From: Terriglobia bacterium
Lineage (GTDB): Bacteria > Acidobacteriota > Terriglobia > Terriglobales > Acidobacteriaceae
DNA length: 64,000 nt
Reading direction: 5' to 3'
NCBI GenBank assembly: GCA_020073185.1
Contig: JAIQFT010000006.1
Coordinates: 1-64,000 of the forward strand
The notes under the pieces were generated by a model. The model was not told the DNA's origin and did no database searches. It saw nothing but the letters and a program-made list of their open reading frames with translations. Position numbers and translations under genes: made by a program. Each line of letters begins with the position of its first letter. Position 1 is the stretch's first letter. Of the stretch, positions 18,248-27,372 are shown in pieces.

Positions 18248-18849
18248 TGCAACTCACCGAGCTTCGCATTGCCGGATTCGGCGGCCAGGGCGTCATCCTC
18301 TCCGCCATCGTCATCGGCAAGGCCGCTTCCATCTTTGAAGGCGACTTCGCCACCATGACCCAGAGCTTTGGCCCCGAGGCCCGCGGCGGCGCCTGTAGTG
18401 CGCAGGTCATCCTCTCCGAGTCGCCGGTCCTTTATCCCTACGTGACTCGTCCGGACATCCTGGTCGTCATGTCGCAGGAGGCGTACACCAAGTTCGTGCC
18501 CGAACTGAAACCGGGCGGCACCTTGGTCATCGAGCAGGACCTGGTCCGCGTCGGCGATCTTCCCTCCGGTACCACGGTCTTCAGTTGTCCGGCAACCCGG
18601 CTTGCCGAAGAGCTGGGCAAGAAAATGGTGCTCAATATCGTGATGGTCGGCTTCTACGCCGCGGTTACGGACCTGGTGAAGCCCGAGTCGCTGCGTCAGG
18701 CGGTCGCCGACTCCGTTCCCCCGGCCTTCAAGGAACTCAACCTCAAGGCGTTCGACAAGGGTTTTGAGTACGGCAAGTCCCGCGCCGCCGGCGAGGCCGC
18801 CACTGCGGAAGAATCCGAGTCTTCCGTCAAGGCCCTCGAAGTCCACTGA
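18247..18849 (+). CDS. korC: 2-oxoacid:ferredoxin oxidoreductase, gamma subunit
   Basis: 200 residues with the CoA-binding gamma-domain pattern: LRIAGFGGQGVILSAIVIGKA at the N-terminus, then TQSFGPEARGGACSAQVILS and NIVMVGFYAAVTDLVKPESL. Residues 170-200 form a polar Glu/Ser/Ala tail beyond the domain. It is the last gene of korDABC and is followed by a strong Rho-independent terminator at 18873-18898. Confidence 0.92.
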   Translation: MQLTELRIAGFGGQGVILSAIVIGKAASIFEGDFATMTQSFGPEARGGACSAQVILSESPVLYPYVTRPDILVVMSQEAYTKFVPELKPGGTLVIEQDLVRVGDLPSGTTVFSCPATRLAEELGKKMVLNIVMVGFYAAVTDLVKPESLRQAVADSVPPAFKELNLKAFDKGFEYGKSRAAGEAATAEESESSVKALEVH

Positions 18850-18872
18850 TTCGTTGTTCTGCAGGATGTAGC

Positions 18873-18898
18873 CCGGCCGCGCTTCGGCCGGTTTTTTT
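18873..18898 (+). terminator. Rho-independent terminator of korDABC
   Basis: Stem CCGGCCG (18873-18879), loop CGCTT, stem CGGCCGG (18885-18891), then seven T. It lies 24 bp after the korC stop. Confidence 0.85.
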
Positions 18899-18918
18899 CT
18901 TTCTATCCAGATCTCAAC

Positions 18919-20076
18919 TTACAAGACCCGCTCGTGTTCTCCGCCCACGATGGGCTCCCGGTGCCGAACGCGGCTGTAAATGGAGAAGAGTGTCTTGGCG
19001 AGTTTGTTGCCCGGGCGATGCAGGCCTTCGGTCGGGGGCCGCACCGGTCGCTCGGCCAGCAGGAGCATGATTTCCCCGAATTCGCGCAGTACCGGCAACG
19101 TCTGAAATGCGAGCGACACACGCACCTGCCAGGCAAACGGCAGATGGGAAATAAATGGAACGTCGGGCCGAATCGGTCGAGTCTCCAGCTTCAGGAAGTA
19201 GGGTGATACTTCGCGCCGTAGCGTGTCGGCATCGAAGTGTTCGAGAAAAATTCCCGCCCTTGAGTAGCGGCGTGCCAGCGGCAAGCCCAGGAGTCGCCGC
19301 AGCAAGTCATCGTGCTCCACCGAGCAAAGGTAGCGGCCGTCGTCGCGCAACGCATCGGCAATGACGCGATACATGGCCATGCGCTGGTCGCGTGAATCGA
19401 GCGGAGTCGCTGAGACTGCCCGGTCGAAGCTGCCAGGCGCCAGATGAAACTGGCCTGCGTCGGCCTGCGCCAGCCCGACCTGCCCGCGCAAATCGCCGCT
19501 GCGCACCACGCGTGGAAGCGGGAATGTAGTCGGGGCAACGCCGGACGGTAGCCTGGAGCTTAACCTGCGCAGCGCGTTAATCGAGAAATCCACTGCCAGC
19601 ACTCGCGCCCCTAATTGCGCCATCAACATTGTGAACCGGCCATCCCCGCTCCCAATGTCCACCGCGGTGCAGCCGTCGAGAGGTTCCAGGCGACGCAGAT
19701 GTTGCGGTACTTGGAGCAGATCGAACAAGCTGGAACGCCAGCCAAACTGGGGCGCGACGAAGCTTTCGGGCATGTTCGCGTATTCGCGATCCCGGATGGC
19801 CATCTCATGATCGCCTTCAGCTCCCAAAGCGCTCACCACCATGCGGGCGATTCCGTCCTGGATTAGGTATTCAGTTTTGCAGATCACGCAGCGGAGTTGC
19901 GCGTCGATCACGCCGAAGGCGCCGCTGCGCAGTTCGGCTGTAGGCGCCAGCTCACCGCCATCATGGCTGCAGCGAAGCAGAACGAGCATATCCCGTGGGA
20001 ATTCGGCACAGCTTATCCCTGGCTGAACCGCAGGGGATTTGGGCGTTGGAGATGTCACCTCGTCGGGCCCAGTCAT
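18919..20076 (-). CDS. SAM-dependent methyltransferase with N-terminal zinc-ribbon
   Basis: 385 residues. The N-terminal 80 residues hold a Trm112-like metal-binding pattern (LLRCSHDGGEL ... LRCVICKTEYLIQDGIARMV). The middle carries a class I methyltransferase motif I, AVDIGSGDGRFTMLMAQLGA, with the acidic motif II residue in VLAVDFS. Proteins of this layout methylate small molecules or glycan-linked substrates; nothing here fixes the target. The first about 25 residues (Pro/Ser/Thr-rich) may not be translated, since no clear ribosome-binding site precedes the chosen ATG. Confidence 0.75.
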   Translation of the reverse strand: MTGPDEVTSPTPKSPAVQPGISCAEFPRDMLVLLRCSHDGGELAPTAELRSGAFGVIDAQLRCVICKTEYLIQDGIARMVVSALGAEGDHEMAIRDREYANMPESFVAPQFGWRSSLFDLLQVPQHLRRLEPLDGCTAVDIGSGDGRFTMLMAQLGARVLAVDFSINALRRLSSRLPSGVAPTTFPLPRVVRSGDLRGQVGLAQADAGQFHLAPGSFDRAVSATPLDSRDQRMAMYRVIADALRDDGRYLCSVEHDDLLRRLLGLPLARRYSRAGIFLEHFDADTLRREVSPYFLKLETRPIRPDVPFISHLPFAWQVRVSLAFQTLPVLREFGEIMLLLAERPVRPPTEGLHRPGNKLAKTLFSIYSRVRHREPIVGGEHERVL

Positions 20077-20220
20077 CGAATCATCAGCCTCGGAGTTACG
20101 CGAGCAGTATAAGGTAAGATCTCAACTTGAAGCCGTTCGAGAAAAACTTCGCGTAGGGGTACGACGGCCTCCGGCTTCGAGCGTCACCATTGTGCTCTCC
20201 GGCGGAAGTGGCGGCGGAGA

Positions 20221-20255
20221 AAGAAAATTGGCGCGGCCCCCGGGTCCGCGCCAAC
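20221..20255 (-). terminator. Rho-independent terminator after citrate synthase
   Basis: Reading the minus strand, TTGGCGCGG (20255-20247) and CCGCGCCAA (20237-20229) form a 9-bp stem around ACCCGGGGG, followed by TTTTCTTT (20230-20221 side). It is about 60 bp after the citrate synthase stop. Confidence 0.8.
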
Positions 20256-20313
20256 TCACAAACAACAAGACACTCGCAACCGACAATTGCCTCGCGTCGA
20301 CCTTTGCCAGGTC

Positions 20314-21696
20314 CTATCGACCCGCACCGGCAAGTGCAGTCGCTGGAACTGCTGCTGCTTTCGCCGCCGTTCCCAGCTTGCGGCCACCTTCCGCAGCCCA
20401 CTGCTCCAGCATCGGTGTGGTAACAGACTTGGGACGCTCGATAGGACTTCCGAGAGCTCGGTCCCAGGTGATATTGGCCATGCACCCGAGGGCGCGACCG
20501 ACACCGAACAGCACGGTGTAGAAGTCCCACTCGTGCAGCCCGTAGTACCACTGGATGACGCCGGACTGGGCATCCACGTTCGGCCAAGGATTCTTGGCCT
20601 TGCCGTGTTGCGCCAGAACACCGGGCGCCACTTCGAAGATCATGGAAACAAGTTTGAACAGCGGATCGACCTTGAGCCCTGGAGTCGCCAGACAGAACTC
20701 GCGCTGCGACATGTAGCGCGGGTCGGTCTTGCGAAGAACGGCGTGGCCGTACCCCGGAATCACCTGGCCGGCCTTGAGCGTATCCCACAGCGCCTGGGTC
20801 ACCAACTCCTTGGTCGGTTCCTCGTCCTTGCAGTATTTCTTCTCGAATTTCAGCAGCCAGTCCAGGACCTCCTGGTTGGCAAGGCCGTGGAGCGGGCCGG
20901 CAAGGCCGTTGAGGCCGGCGGAATAAGCATAGTAGGGATCCGACAGGGCCGAGTGCACCAAGTGCGTCGTATGGGCGGAAACATTGCCGGATTCGTGGTC
21001 GGAGTGAAGGATAAAGTACATACGGGCAACATCCTTGTACTCTTCGACCTGCCCGATCATGTACGCGAAATTTGCGCCCGAATCCAGATCCCGATTGATC
21101 GCCACCTGAAAATCGCTGCGATACTTGAGGTTGTAAATGAACGCGGCGATGATGGGGATACGGGCCACGATGTCGAAGGCATCTTCGTAGACGTATTCCC
21201 ATGCCGCCATCTTGTTGAAATTGCCCGACCCGTAGAAATGCGCGAACTTGGAGTCCTTCTGCATGGCCAGAATGCCGGTGGAGAGCATCACCATGGGATG
21301 GCTGTCGCGGGGCAGGGCGCGGATGACGTCCCATACGTAGGAAGGAACCATCTGGCGGACCTTCCATTCGCCGAGAACTTCACGATGCTGCGCCTGGTTC
21401 GGCGACTCGCCCGTCAGAAGGAAGTACCAGAAAGCTTCTACGGTGGGGTAATTCGAATTTCTTGCTTTCGGAAGGAACGCCAAAGTCTCAGGAATGGTCT
21501 TGCCGCGAAAGCGGATCCCTTCCTGCGGATCCAGGTAGGAGATGTCGGTAACCAGGCTGCGGATGTCACGCGCACCTCCCATGGTTTGTTCGATGGTCAC
21601 TTCATCAATAACGACATGGCCGTGTTCCTTGATGAGCTTTGTAGTGCGGGGGCGGAACTCCTCGATCTTTTGTCTTAGTACTTCTTTCAGTGCCAT
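20314..21696 (-). CDS. gltA: Citrate synthase, mitochondrial-like type
   Basis: 460 residues. The block around HSDHESGNVSAHTTHLVHSA and GLNGLAGPLHGLANQEVL reads almost like eukaryotic mitochondrial citrate synthase rather than the NADH-regulated hexameric proteobacterial type. The catalytic His of VIPGYGHAVLRKTDPRY and the later Asp in WPNVDAQSG are present. The ATG at 21696 is preferred because AAGGAG lies about 10 nt upstream; an in-frame ATG 15 codons earlier lacks this. It catalyses oxaloacetate plus acetyl-CoA condensation and, with korDABC nearby, represents central TCA-cycle capacity. A homologous methylcitrate or Re-type enzyme is unlikely. Confidence 0.93.
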   Translation of the reverse strand: MALKEVLRQKIEEFRPRTTKLIKEHGHVVIDEVTIEQTMGGARDIRSLVTDISYLDPQEGIRFRGKTIPETLAFLPKARNSNYPTVEAFWYFLLTGESPNQAQHREVLGEWKVRQMVPSYVWDVIRALPRDSHPMVMLSTGILAMQKDSKFAHFYGSGNFNKMAAWEYVYEDAFDIVARIPIIAAFIYNLKYRSDFQVAINRDLDSGANFAYMIGQVEEYKDVARMYFILHSDHESGNVSAHTTHLVHSALSDPYYAYSAGLNGLAGPLHGLANQEVLDWLLKFEKKYCKDEEPTKELVTQALWDTLKAGQVIPGYGHAVLRKTDPRYMSQREFCLATPGLKVDPLFKLVSMIFEVAPGVLAQHGKAKNPWPNVDAQSGVIQWYYGLHEWDFYTVLFGVGRALGCMANITWDRALGSPIERPKSVTTPMLEQWAAEGGRKLGTAAKAAAVPATALAGAGR

Positions 21697-22098
21697 AGTA
21701 TGAGAACTCCTTTCACGCTCACACAGCCCAGTTCCAGGCACCCCAGGATTGGCGCGGGAAGCTTGTCTGGAAGACAGGGTAAGACAGGGTTCTGTAATGC
21801 ACCTCTGCCGGAGCCATTGTGTTGCTCAATGGGCAACGAAGCAGTGAGCGGAATCACACTCGCGGGTGATGTTGGCACAATCCAGGCTCGGTGTTCGCCG
21901 ATTCTGGCCGGAAAAACCGGGGTCAAGACGGCCCCGGAGCGCGCCTGTCACAGCTATATGTGCTCCACAACCCTCCTCAGGGTGAGGCCGCAAGGCAAAT
22001 CGCCGCGGTGCCCTGGCTGTTGCGAGTGTGTTCTTCGCCACGACAGGCACAAGAAAGGCGCCGCCGCAGCCGCGCCTAGCTAACTACTAACTCCCGAC
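21697..22098. other. 402-bp intergenic region upstream of citrate synthase
   Basis: It contains a tandem direct repeat of AAGACAGGGT (about 21772-21791) upstream of the minus-strand citrate synthase start, which could be regulatory. I see no confident promoter boxes, RNA gene or coding sequence. The rest is unexplained. Confidence 0.35.
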
Positions 22099-23253
22099 CT
22101 ACTGCCTCCCCGTCGCCCTTTGCCTCTCGTACGGGGTCATTTCCCGCCACAGCATGGTCAGGTTCTGCTCGAAATACCGGTTATTGGGTTCCTCCGCGTA
22201 CGCCCGCCGGAACCACGCGTACGCCACCGCCCGGTCTGTCGGCACGCACCTGCCCGTAGCGTACAGCGCCCCCAGATGGCTGAACGCCTGCGGATTCCGC
22301 TTCGCCGCCGCCGCCTTGAAGTAAATCATCGCCTGGCCGCAGCTCCGTGCCACGCCGCGCCCATAAAGATATTTTTCGCCGCTGTTTACGAGTTCGCCGC
22401 CTTCGTTCAATGGTGTCGTGCTCTCCCTCTTGGCCGGGGGCGGCCCGGTTTCGTCCGCTGGGATTTTTTCCTTGGCAGCCGCTGGCTGTTTTTCGGCTTG
22501 CTTGCCGGGGCTGTTGGCGCCGGACTCATGGTCTCGTTCTGGAAGCCCCTCCTGGGCAGCGCCGGTCTGCGCCTCTGCCGCCTTGCTCTGACCTTCGGTG
22601 TCGGCGGTGCTCGTCGGGGGCGCCTGCGCACCGCTACTCGCTACCGTCGTGGTCGGCGCTGCTGGCGTGGCCGGGATCGCTGACCCGGGGTCCGCGGCTT
22701 GGTTCGGCGGCTTCTGGTGCGCCAGCGAGTTAGCCGTGGACAGCACATAATCCCGGATCGGATGCCAGTTGGCGTACATCACTCCGCCCAACACCGATAG
22801 CACCAGCAGCAACGCCCAACCCGCCTTGTGCGACCGCTCCCCCTCTTCCGCGTCTTCCTGAAACAAGTACGAATATCCGTGCTCGCCCGATTTCGCGCTG
22901 CCCAGTCCCAGAAACGACGGCCCACTGATCGTCGTCTGGTCTTCGTCCTTGTATTCATCCGCCCACCATAGATTGCTGCGCTTGGCCGGTTCCGGCGCCA
23001 CCTCGCCGGCCTCAACTGGCTCAGGCTGCGCTTCCACCGCCTCTCGCCTGACCTCCGGTCGCGCGACCTTTTCTTCCGGCTCCTCCGGCGCCTGCATTTG
23101 CTGAGTCACCGGCGCCGACTCGACCTCCGCAATCGGCTGGAATATCAGCAGCCTCCCACACATTCCGCAGAAACGGTTTTCCTCCGGATTGTTATGACCG
23201 CAATGCCGACACCACACAGCCCACTCTCCTCTCTTACTCTCCAACCCAGACAT
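22099..23253 (-). CDS. Membrane protein with N-terminal zinc-ribbon and C-terminal Sel1-like repeats
   Basis: 384 residues. A double CxxC zinc ribbon (CRHCGHNNPEENRFCGMC) is at residues 15-32. An acidic, Pro/Glu-rich linker follows, then one transmembrane helix (AGWALLLVLSVLGGVMYANW, about 145-164), then an Ala/Pro/Ser-rich extracytoplasmic region. The C-terminal 100 residues contain Sel1/TPR-type repeats (GEKYLYGRGVARSCGQAMIYFKAAA, FSHLGALYATGRC, AVAYAWFRRAYAEE, each read as part of a helical pair). Sel1 repeats mediate protein contacts at the envelope. No partner is obvious; it is divergent from rpsO. Confidence 0.8.
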   Translation of the reverse strand: MSGLESKRGEWAVWCRHCGHNNPEENRFCGMCGRLLIFQPIAEVESAPVTQQMQAPEEPEEKVARPEVRREAVEAQPEPVEAGEVAPEPAKRSNLWWADEYKDEDQTTISGPSFLGLGSAKSGEHGYSYLFQEDAEEGERSHKAGWALLLVLSVLGGVMYANWHPIRDYVLSTANSLAHQKPPNQAADPGSAIPATPAAPTTTVASSGAQAPPTSTADTEGQSKAAEAQTGAAQEGLPERDHESGANSPGKQAEKQPAAAKEKIPADETGPPPAKRESTTPLNEGGELVNSGEKYLYGRGVARSCGQAMIYFKAAAAKRNPQAFSHLGALYATGRCVPTDRAVAYAWFRRAYAEEPNNRYFEQNLTMLWREMTPYERQRATGRQ

Positions 23254-23458
23254 GCTGCTCTAGTTGTCTTCGCTTGTGACCCGTGCCTGCTCGTAGCCTC
23301 CACACCTGTGATTCTCCTCGCCCGCTGCGGGGTTGGATGTACGCCGCCCGGCGCGCGCTAAGGATCGCTCCTGCGCGGCTTTACAGCCCTCCGCCGCGCG
23401 TGGTACGCTCCTTTACGTAGAAGGAGATAGCGAAAATTACAGGAGTGCACCCAGTTCA

Positions 23459-23725
23459 GTGTTAGCCCGAGAGCATAAACAGACCATCATCGGCCAATAC
23501 CGCACGCACGCTAGCGATACCGGTAGTCCCGAAGTTCAGATCGCGTTGTTGAGTGAGCGCATTGGCCAGTTGACGGAGCACTTCAAGACGCACAAAAAGG
23601 ACCACGCATCCCGGCGCGGCCTTCTGATGCTGGTGAGCAAGCGGCGTCGCCTGCTCGACTACCTCAAGAAATACGACACCGAGCGCTACAAAGAAGTGAT
23701 TGCCAAACTCGGCATCCGCAAGTAG
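23459..23725 (+). CDS. rpsO: 30S ribosomal protein S15
   Basis: 88 residues, matching the usual 88-89. It carries the diagnostic [16 protein letters not shown] and [20 protein letters not shown] blocks. The start is the GTG at 23459: it gives the right length, though AGGAG at 23441-23445 leaves a long 13-nt spacer. S15 binds 16S rRNA in the platform and in E. coli represses its own mRNA. It precedes pnp, the conserved order, with 162 bp between. Confidence 0.95.
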   Translation: MLAREHKQTIIGQYRTHASDTGSPEVQIALLSERIGQLTEHFKTHKKDHASRRGLLMLVSKRRRLLDYLKKYDTERYKEVIAKLGIRK

Positions 23726-23887
23726 CTGCGTTTGCCCACTAAATATCTGTGACTCGGTCGTTTTGCGTCTTCCCGGCGTTGCTCCCCACACCATCGCTTC
23801 ACCGCGTTGGCGCGTGCGCTTGCGTCTACGCCGGGTCTGCTCTCACCTACCTACCCGGTCCCGCGCTCCTCTTGGAAGGAATTTCTC

Positions 23888-26284
23888 ATGAAGCCAGAAC
23901 CACAGTCCGTCACCGTCGAATTGACCGGCGGCAAAACCATCTCATTTGAAACCGGCAAGCTCGCCAAGCAGGCCCACGGCTCTGCCGTCGTCCGCACGAA
24001 CGACAACGTTGTACTCGGTACCGCCACCGCCAACCAGGAGCCCCGCGAGGGCATCGACTTTTTCCCCCTCACCGTCGATTACCGCGAGTACACCTACGCC
24101 GGCGGACGGATTCCCGGCGGCTTCATCAAACGCGAAGGCCGCCCCAGCGAGCGCGAAATCCTCACCAGCCGCCAGATTGACCGCCCCATTCGCCCGCTGT
24201 TTCCCGAGGGCTTCCGCAGCGAGACGCAGATCATCGCCTTCTGCCTCTCGGCCGACACCCAGAACGATCCCGACGTCGCCGCCATCAATGCCGCCTCCTG
24301 TGCCCTGACGCTTTCCGACATTCCCTTCGCCGGGCCGGTTGGTGCGATTCGCGTCGGCCTCAAAGACGGTCAGTTCATCGCCAACCCCACTTACGAAGAG
24401 ATGCGCGACGGCCTGCTCCGCCTCATGGTGGTCGGCAGTGCCGACGGCATCGTCATGATCGAAGCCGGCGCCAGTGAAGTCCAGGAAGACACCATCGTCG
24501 ACGCCATCGAGTTCGCGCACAAGGAAATCAAGAAAATCTGTGCTGCCATCAGCGATCTGGCTCAGCGCGCCGGCAAGCCCAAGCGCGCCTTCGAAGCTCC
24601 GCAAGTGGACGAAGCCGGCATCGCCGCGCTCCGCAAGAGCATCGGCGCTCGCCTCACCGACGCCCTTGACACCGCCAGGCACCCCAAGGCCGAGAGCCAT
24701 ACCCTGGTCAAAGCGCTCAAAACCGAGTTGAAGGAAGCCATCTCCGAAGAGGACGAAGACGCTCGCAAGCTACTCGCCGCCAACTTCGAAATCCTGCGCG
24801 AGCGCCTCTTCCGCGAGCAGGTGATCGGTCAGCGCCGCCGTCCCGACGCCCGCGCCTTCGACCAAGTCCGTCCCATCTGGATCGAAATCGGCGTCTTGCC
24901 GCGCACTCACGGTTCGGCCATCTTTACCCGCGGCGAAACTCAGGCACTGGTGACCACCACTCTGGGTACCTCCGACGACATGCAGCGTCTGGAACTGTTC
25001 GAAGGCGAAGCTAAGAAGCGCTTCATGTTGCACTATAACTTTCCGCCATTTTCCGTTGGTGAAGTGGCATTTTTGCGTGGCGCTGGACGCCGCGAGATCG
25101 GCCACGGTGCCCTCGCCGAGCGCTCCATCGCGGCCGTTCTCCCCGCCGAAACCGACTGGCCCTACGCCATGCGCGTGGTCTCCGACATCCTGGAGTCCAA
25201 CGGTTCCTCCTCCATGGCCACCGTCTGCGGTGCCTCGCTCTCGCTGATGGACGCTGGCGTTCCGCTCAAGGCGCCGGTGGCGGGCGTCGCCATGGGTCTG
25301 GTCAAGGAAGGCGACGATTACGCCATCCTTACCGACATCGCCGGCGCCGAAGACCATTATGGCGACATGGATTTCAAGGTCGCCGGTACCGCGCAGGGCA
25401 TTACCGCCTTGCAGATGGACATTAAGGTCATGGGCATCACCCCGCAGATCATGCGCGAGGCCCTGCAGCAGGCCAATCGCGGCCGCTTGCACATCCTGGA
25501 GCACATGAATCAGGCGTTGCCCGAGCCGCGCGCCGCCGTCTCCGAGTTCGCGCCCCGCTTCTACACCCTGCAAATCCCGACCGACAAGATTCGCGACCTC
25601 ATCGGGCCCGGCGGCAAGGTCATCCGCGGCATCATCGAGGCCACCGGCGTCAAGATTGATGTCGAGGATAGCGGACGCGTCAACGTCGCCTCCAGCGACC
25701 AGGAATCGGCTGCCAAAGCCCTGCAGATGATCGGCGACATCACCGCCACCGCGGAAATCGGCAAGACCTACCTCGGCAAGGTCGTTCGACTCGCCGACTT
25801 CGGTGCCTTCGTCGAAATCCTGCCCGGCACTGACGGCCTGCTTCACATCAGCGAAGTCGCCGAACATCGCATCAAGGACGTTCGCGACGAGTTGAAGGAA
25901 GGCGACCAGGTCTTGGTGAAAGTGCTGTCGGTCGAAGGCAATCGCATCCGTCTGTCGCGCAAGGCCATCCTCAGGGAGCAGCGCGCCAAGATGGGCGGCG
26001 GCGAACCCAGCCTCGAAGGCGGCACTGGTCCGGTGACCTTCGAGGGCGGCGGCGACTTCGTCGAGGAACCCGCAGCCGAGCACGAGCACGAGCCCAACTT
26101 CAATCGCGCCGAAGCCCCCAGCGTTGGTGGACGCTCTGAAGGCAGCGGCAGCGGCCGCCGGCCCGGCGGCGGTGGCGGCGGTCGGCGACCCGGCGGCGGG
26201 GGTAGCCGTGGCGGCCGTGGCCATGACGGCGGCGGCCGTGGTGGGCGTGGTGGTCGCGGCGGCGACCGCGGCGGCCGACACTAG
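23888..26284 (+). CDS. pnp: Polyribonucleotide nucleotidyltransferase with Gly/Arg-rich tail
   Basis: 798 residues. Two RNase PH domains are separated by the alpha-helical domain, then a KH domain (IPTDKIRDLIGPGGKVIRGI) and an S1 domain (GKTYLGKVVRLADFGAFVEI). ATG at 23888 follows GGAAGGA at 23873-23879. After the S1 domain (about residue 690) an acidic stretch leads into a tail of Gly-Gly-Arg repeats about 50 residues long ending RGGRGGDRGGRH, reminiscent of RGG-box RNA-binding tails. It degrades RNA 3'-to-5' phosphorolytically and is the core of a degradosome. The tail is not part of E. coli-type enzymes. Confidence 0.95.
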   Translation: MKPEPQSVTVELTGGKTISFETGKLAKQAHGSAVVRTNDNVVLGTATANQEPREGIDFFPLTVDYREYTYAGGRIPGGFIKREGRPSEREILTSRQIDRPIRPLFPEGFRSETQIIAFCLSADTQNDPDVAAINAASCALTLSDIPFAGPVGAIRVGLKDGQFIANPTYEEMRDGLLRLMVVGSADGIVMIEAGASEVQEDTIVDAIEFAHKEIKKICAAISDLAQRAGKPKRAFEAPQVDEAGIAALRKSIGARLTDALDTARHPKAESHTLVKALKTELKEAISEEDEDARKLLAANFEILRERLFREQVIGQRRRPDARAFDQVRPIWIEIGVLPRTHGSAIFTRGETQALVTTTLGTSDDMQRLELFEGEAKKRFMLHYNFPPFSVGEVAFLRGAGRREIGHGALAERSIAAVLPAETDWPYAMRVVSDILESNGSSSMATVCGASLSLMDAGVPLKAPVAGVAMGLVKEGDDYAILTDIAGAEDHYGDMDFKVAGTAQGITALQMDIKVMGITPQIMREALQQANRGRLHILEHMNQALPEPRAAVSEFAPRFYTLQIPTDKIRDLIGPGGKVIRGIIEATGVKIDVEDSGRVNVASSDQESAAKALQMIGDITATAEIGKTYLGKVVRLADFGAFVEILPGTDGLLHISEVAEHRIKDVRDELKEGDQVLVKVLSVEGNRIRLSRKAILREQRAKMGGGEPSLEGGTGPVTFEGGGDFVEEPAAEHEHEPNFNRAEAPSVGGRSEGSGSGRRPGGGGGGRRPGGGGSRGGRGHDGGGRGGRGGRGGDRGGRH

Positions 26285-26318
26285 AGCCGTTTAGGAATTG
26301 CTGTAACCGCCGAGGAGG

Positions 26319-26378
26319 GGCACGGCTTCAGCCGTGCCGTTGAGGCCCGGAAAATTATCCGGCTTTAGCCGCTGAGGG
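26319..26378. repeat. REP-like palindrome, family A (solo copy)
   Basis: Perfect hairpin GGCACGGCTTCAGCCGTGCC (26319-26338), then GTTGAGG, and after a gap CCGGCTTTAGCCGCTGAGGG (26359-26378). The same two-part unit surrounds the tyrosine transposase at 53681-53747 and, inverted, 54202-54269. It lies in the pnp 3' region and could act as a terminator or RNA stabiliser. Confidence 0.75.
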
Positions 26379-26535
26379 ACTGCTTCACGGCTACACCATT
26401 TCCCAAGCCGGCCTAAGCTCAAGAGAGCCTTGCGGCACACGCGCCCGCGCGTGTGTTGTATTGCAAACACCGTGAGTTGGAGCGCGCTCGCCCTCGATCG
26501 CGCTTTCCTTTGCGCACGAACCAAATTTAATGAGA

Positions 26536-26587
26536 TGTCATCCTGAGCAGCGCGGCAAGCTTCTTGCCGCGTGAGTCGAGGGACCTT
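26536..26587. repeat. Interspersed palindrome, family B (solo copy)
   Basis: Left arm TGTCATCCTGAGC, internal stem GCGGCAAGCTTCTTGCCGC (26552-26570), right arm GTCGAGGGACCTT. The arms match those of the copies at 54414-54472, 54791-54828 (inverted) and 58253-58338, while the inner stem differs in each copy. Confidence 0.75.
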
Positions 26588-26678
26588 GCGTTCGCTCGTC
26601 CCCGACCAGGGCCGTCAACCGCTCATCACTCAAATTACCAAATTACAAAATTCCCCAATCCCGCTACACTCTCCCGGT

Positions 26679-27311
26679 ATGCGCCACCTCTTGCTTGCAC
26701 TGCTGCTGACCACTACCTGCTTCGCCGACACCCGCGCCGGCAGCGTTTCCGCCCTGCTGCCCGCCGCCCGCATCGAGCGCGCCGGCGCCGTCATGGACGC
26801 CTCCCGCGGTGCCGAGGTCCAACTCAACGACCTTCTCCGCACCGACGACCAGGGCCGCGTCCGCATCAAGCTCCTCGACCAGTCGGTGCTTTCCATTGGC
26901 GTGAAGTCGCAGCTTCGCATCGTGAGCCACGACGCCGCCTCTCGCCAGACCTCGCTCGAACTCAACTACGGAAAACTGCGCGCTCAGGTCTCTAAGATCA
27001 CCCGCGCCGGAGGCAAATTCGAGCTCCGCACTCCTACCGCTATCGCCGGTGTCATCGGCACCGACTTCGGCGTCGACGCCACCGACCCCAACCTCACCAA
27101 GTTCATCTGCATCTCCGGCAACGTTCAACTATCCAGTGTCGACCCCAACATCCCCGGCACCATCACCTGCCGGGGCGGTACCACCGTCACCGTGCGCCGC
27201 GGCCATCCTCCCGACCAGCCCGAGCGCGCCACTCGTGACCAGATGGAGAACTGGAAAACCATCACCGAGCCGGACCAGCCCGAGCCCCAGACCCCGTACA
27301 AGAACTACTGA
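26679..27311 (+). CDS. Secreted FecR-domain protein
   Basis: 210 residues. Signal peptide at residues 1-16 (MRHLLLALLLTTTCFA). The FecR fold follows: ARIERAGAVMDASRGAEVQLNDLL, then SIGVKSQLRIV, KFELRTPTAIAGVIGTDFGV and CISGNVQLSS, with a Pro/Glu-rich end. It has no transmembrane anchor, unlike anti-sigma FecR regulators, and looks like the stand-alone periplasmic FecR-like proteins common in Acidobacteriota. ATG 26679 is chosen because it opens the signal peptide; the upstream in-frame extension comes from the family B repeat. Confidence 0.8.
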   Translation: MRHLLLALLLTTTCFADTRAGSVSALLPAARIERAGAVMDASRGAEVQLNDLLRTDDQGRVRIKLLDQSVLSIGVKSQLRIVSHDAASRQTSLELNYGKLRAQVSKITRAGGKFELRTPTAIAGVIGTDFGVDATDPNLTKFICISGNVQLSSVDPNIPGTITCRGGTTVTVRRGHPPDQPERATRDQMENWKTITEPDQPEPQTPYKNY

Positions 27312-27316
27312 AGTAA

Positions 27317-27370
27317 GAAGTAAGAGTAAGATCTAACTTTCCCTGACCACTTACTTCTGGCTTCCATTTT
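27317..27370 (+). terminator. Putative terminator between fecR-like gene and convergent gene
   Basis: AGAAGTAAG (27317-27325) can pair with CTTACTTCT (27351-27359), and TTTTT follows a few bases later. It lies in the short gap between convergent genes and is built from the reiterated word AGTAAG. Confidence 0.45.
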
Positions 27371-27372
27371 TC

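Larger units (their letters stand above)
26285..26678. other. 394-bp intergenic region between pnp and fecR filled by two repeat families
   Basis: Apart from the family A copy (26319-26378) and the family B copy (26536-26587), it holds short A/T-richer stretches such as 26621-26660 (AATTACCAAATTACAAAATT within it) just before the FecR gene. No coding sequence or RNA gene is seen. Confidence 0.5.

Noticed and set aside
26319-26590. CRISPR array from the repeats after pnp
   Set aside because: The two repeats are different families, single copies, with no regular spacers and no cas genes.
26536-26678. Upstream extension of the FecR protein through the family B repeat
   Set aside because: The signal peptide begins at 26679; the extension would be repeat-encoded and destroy the export signal.
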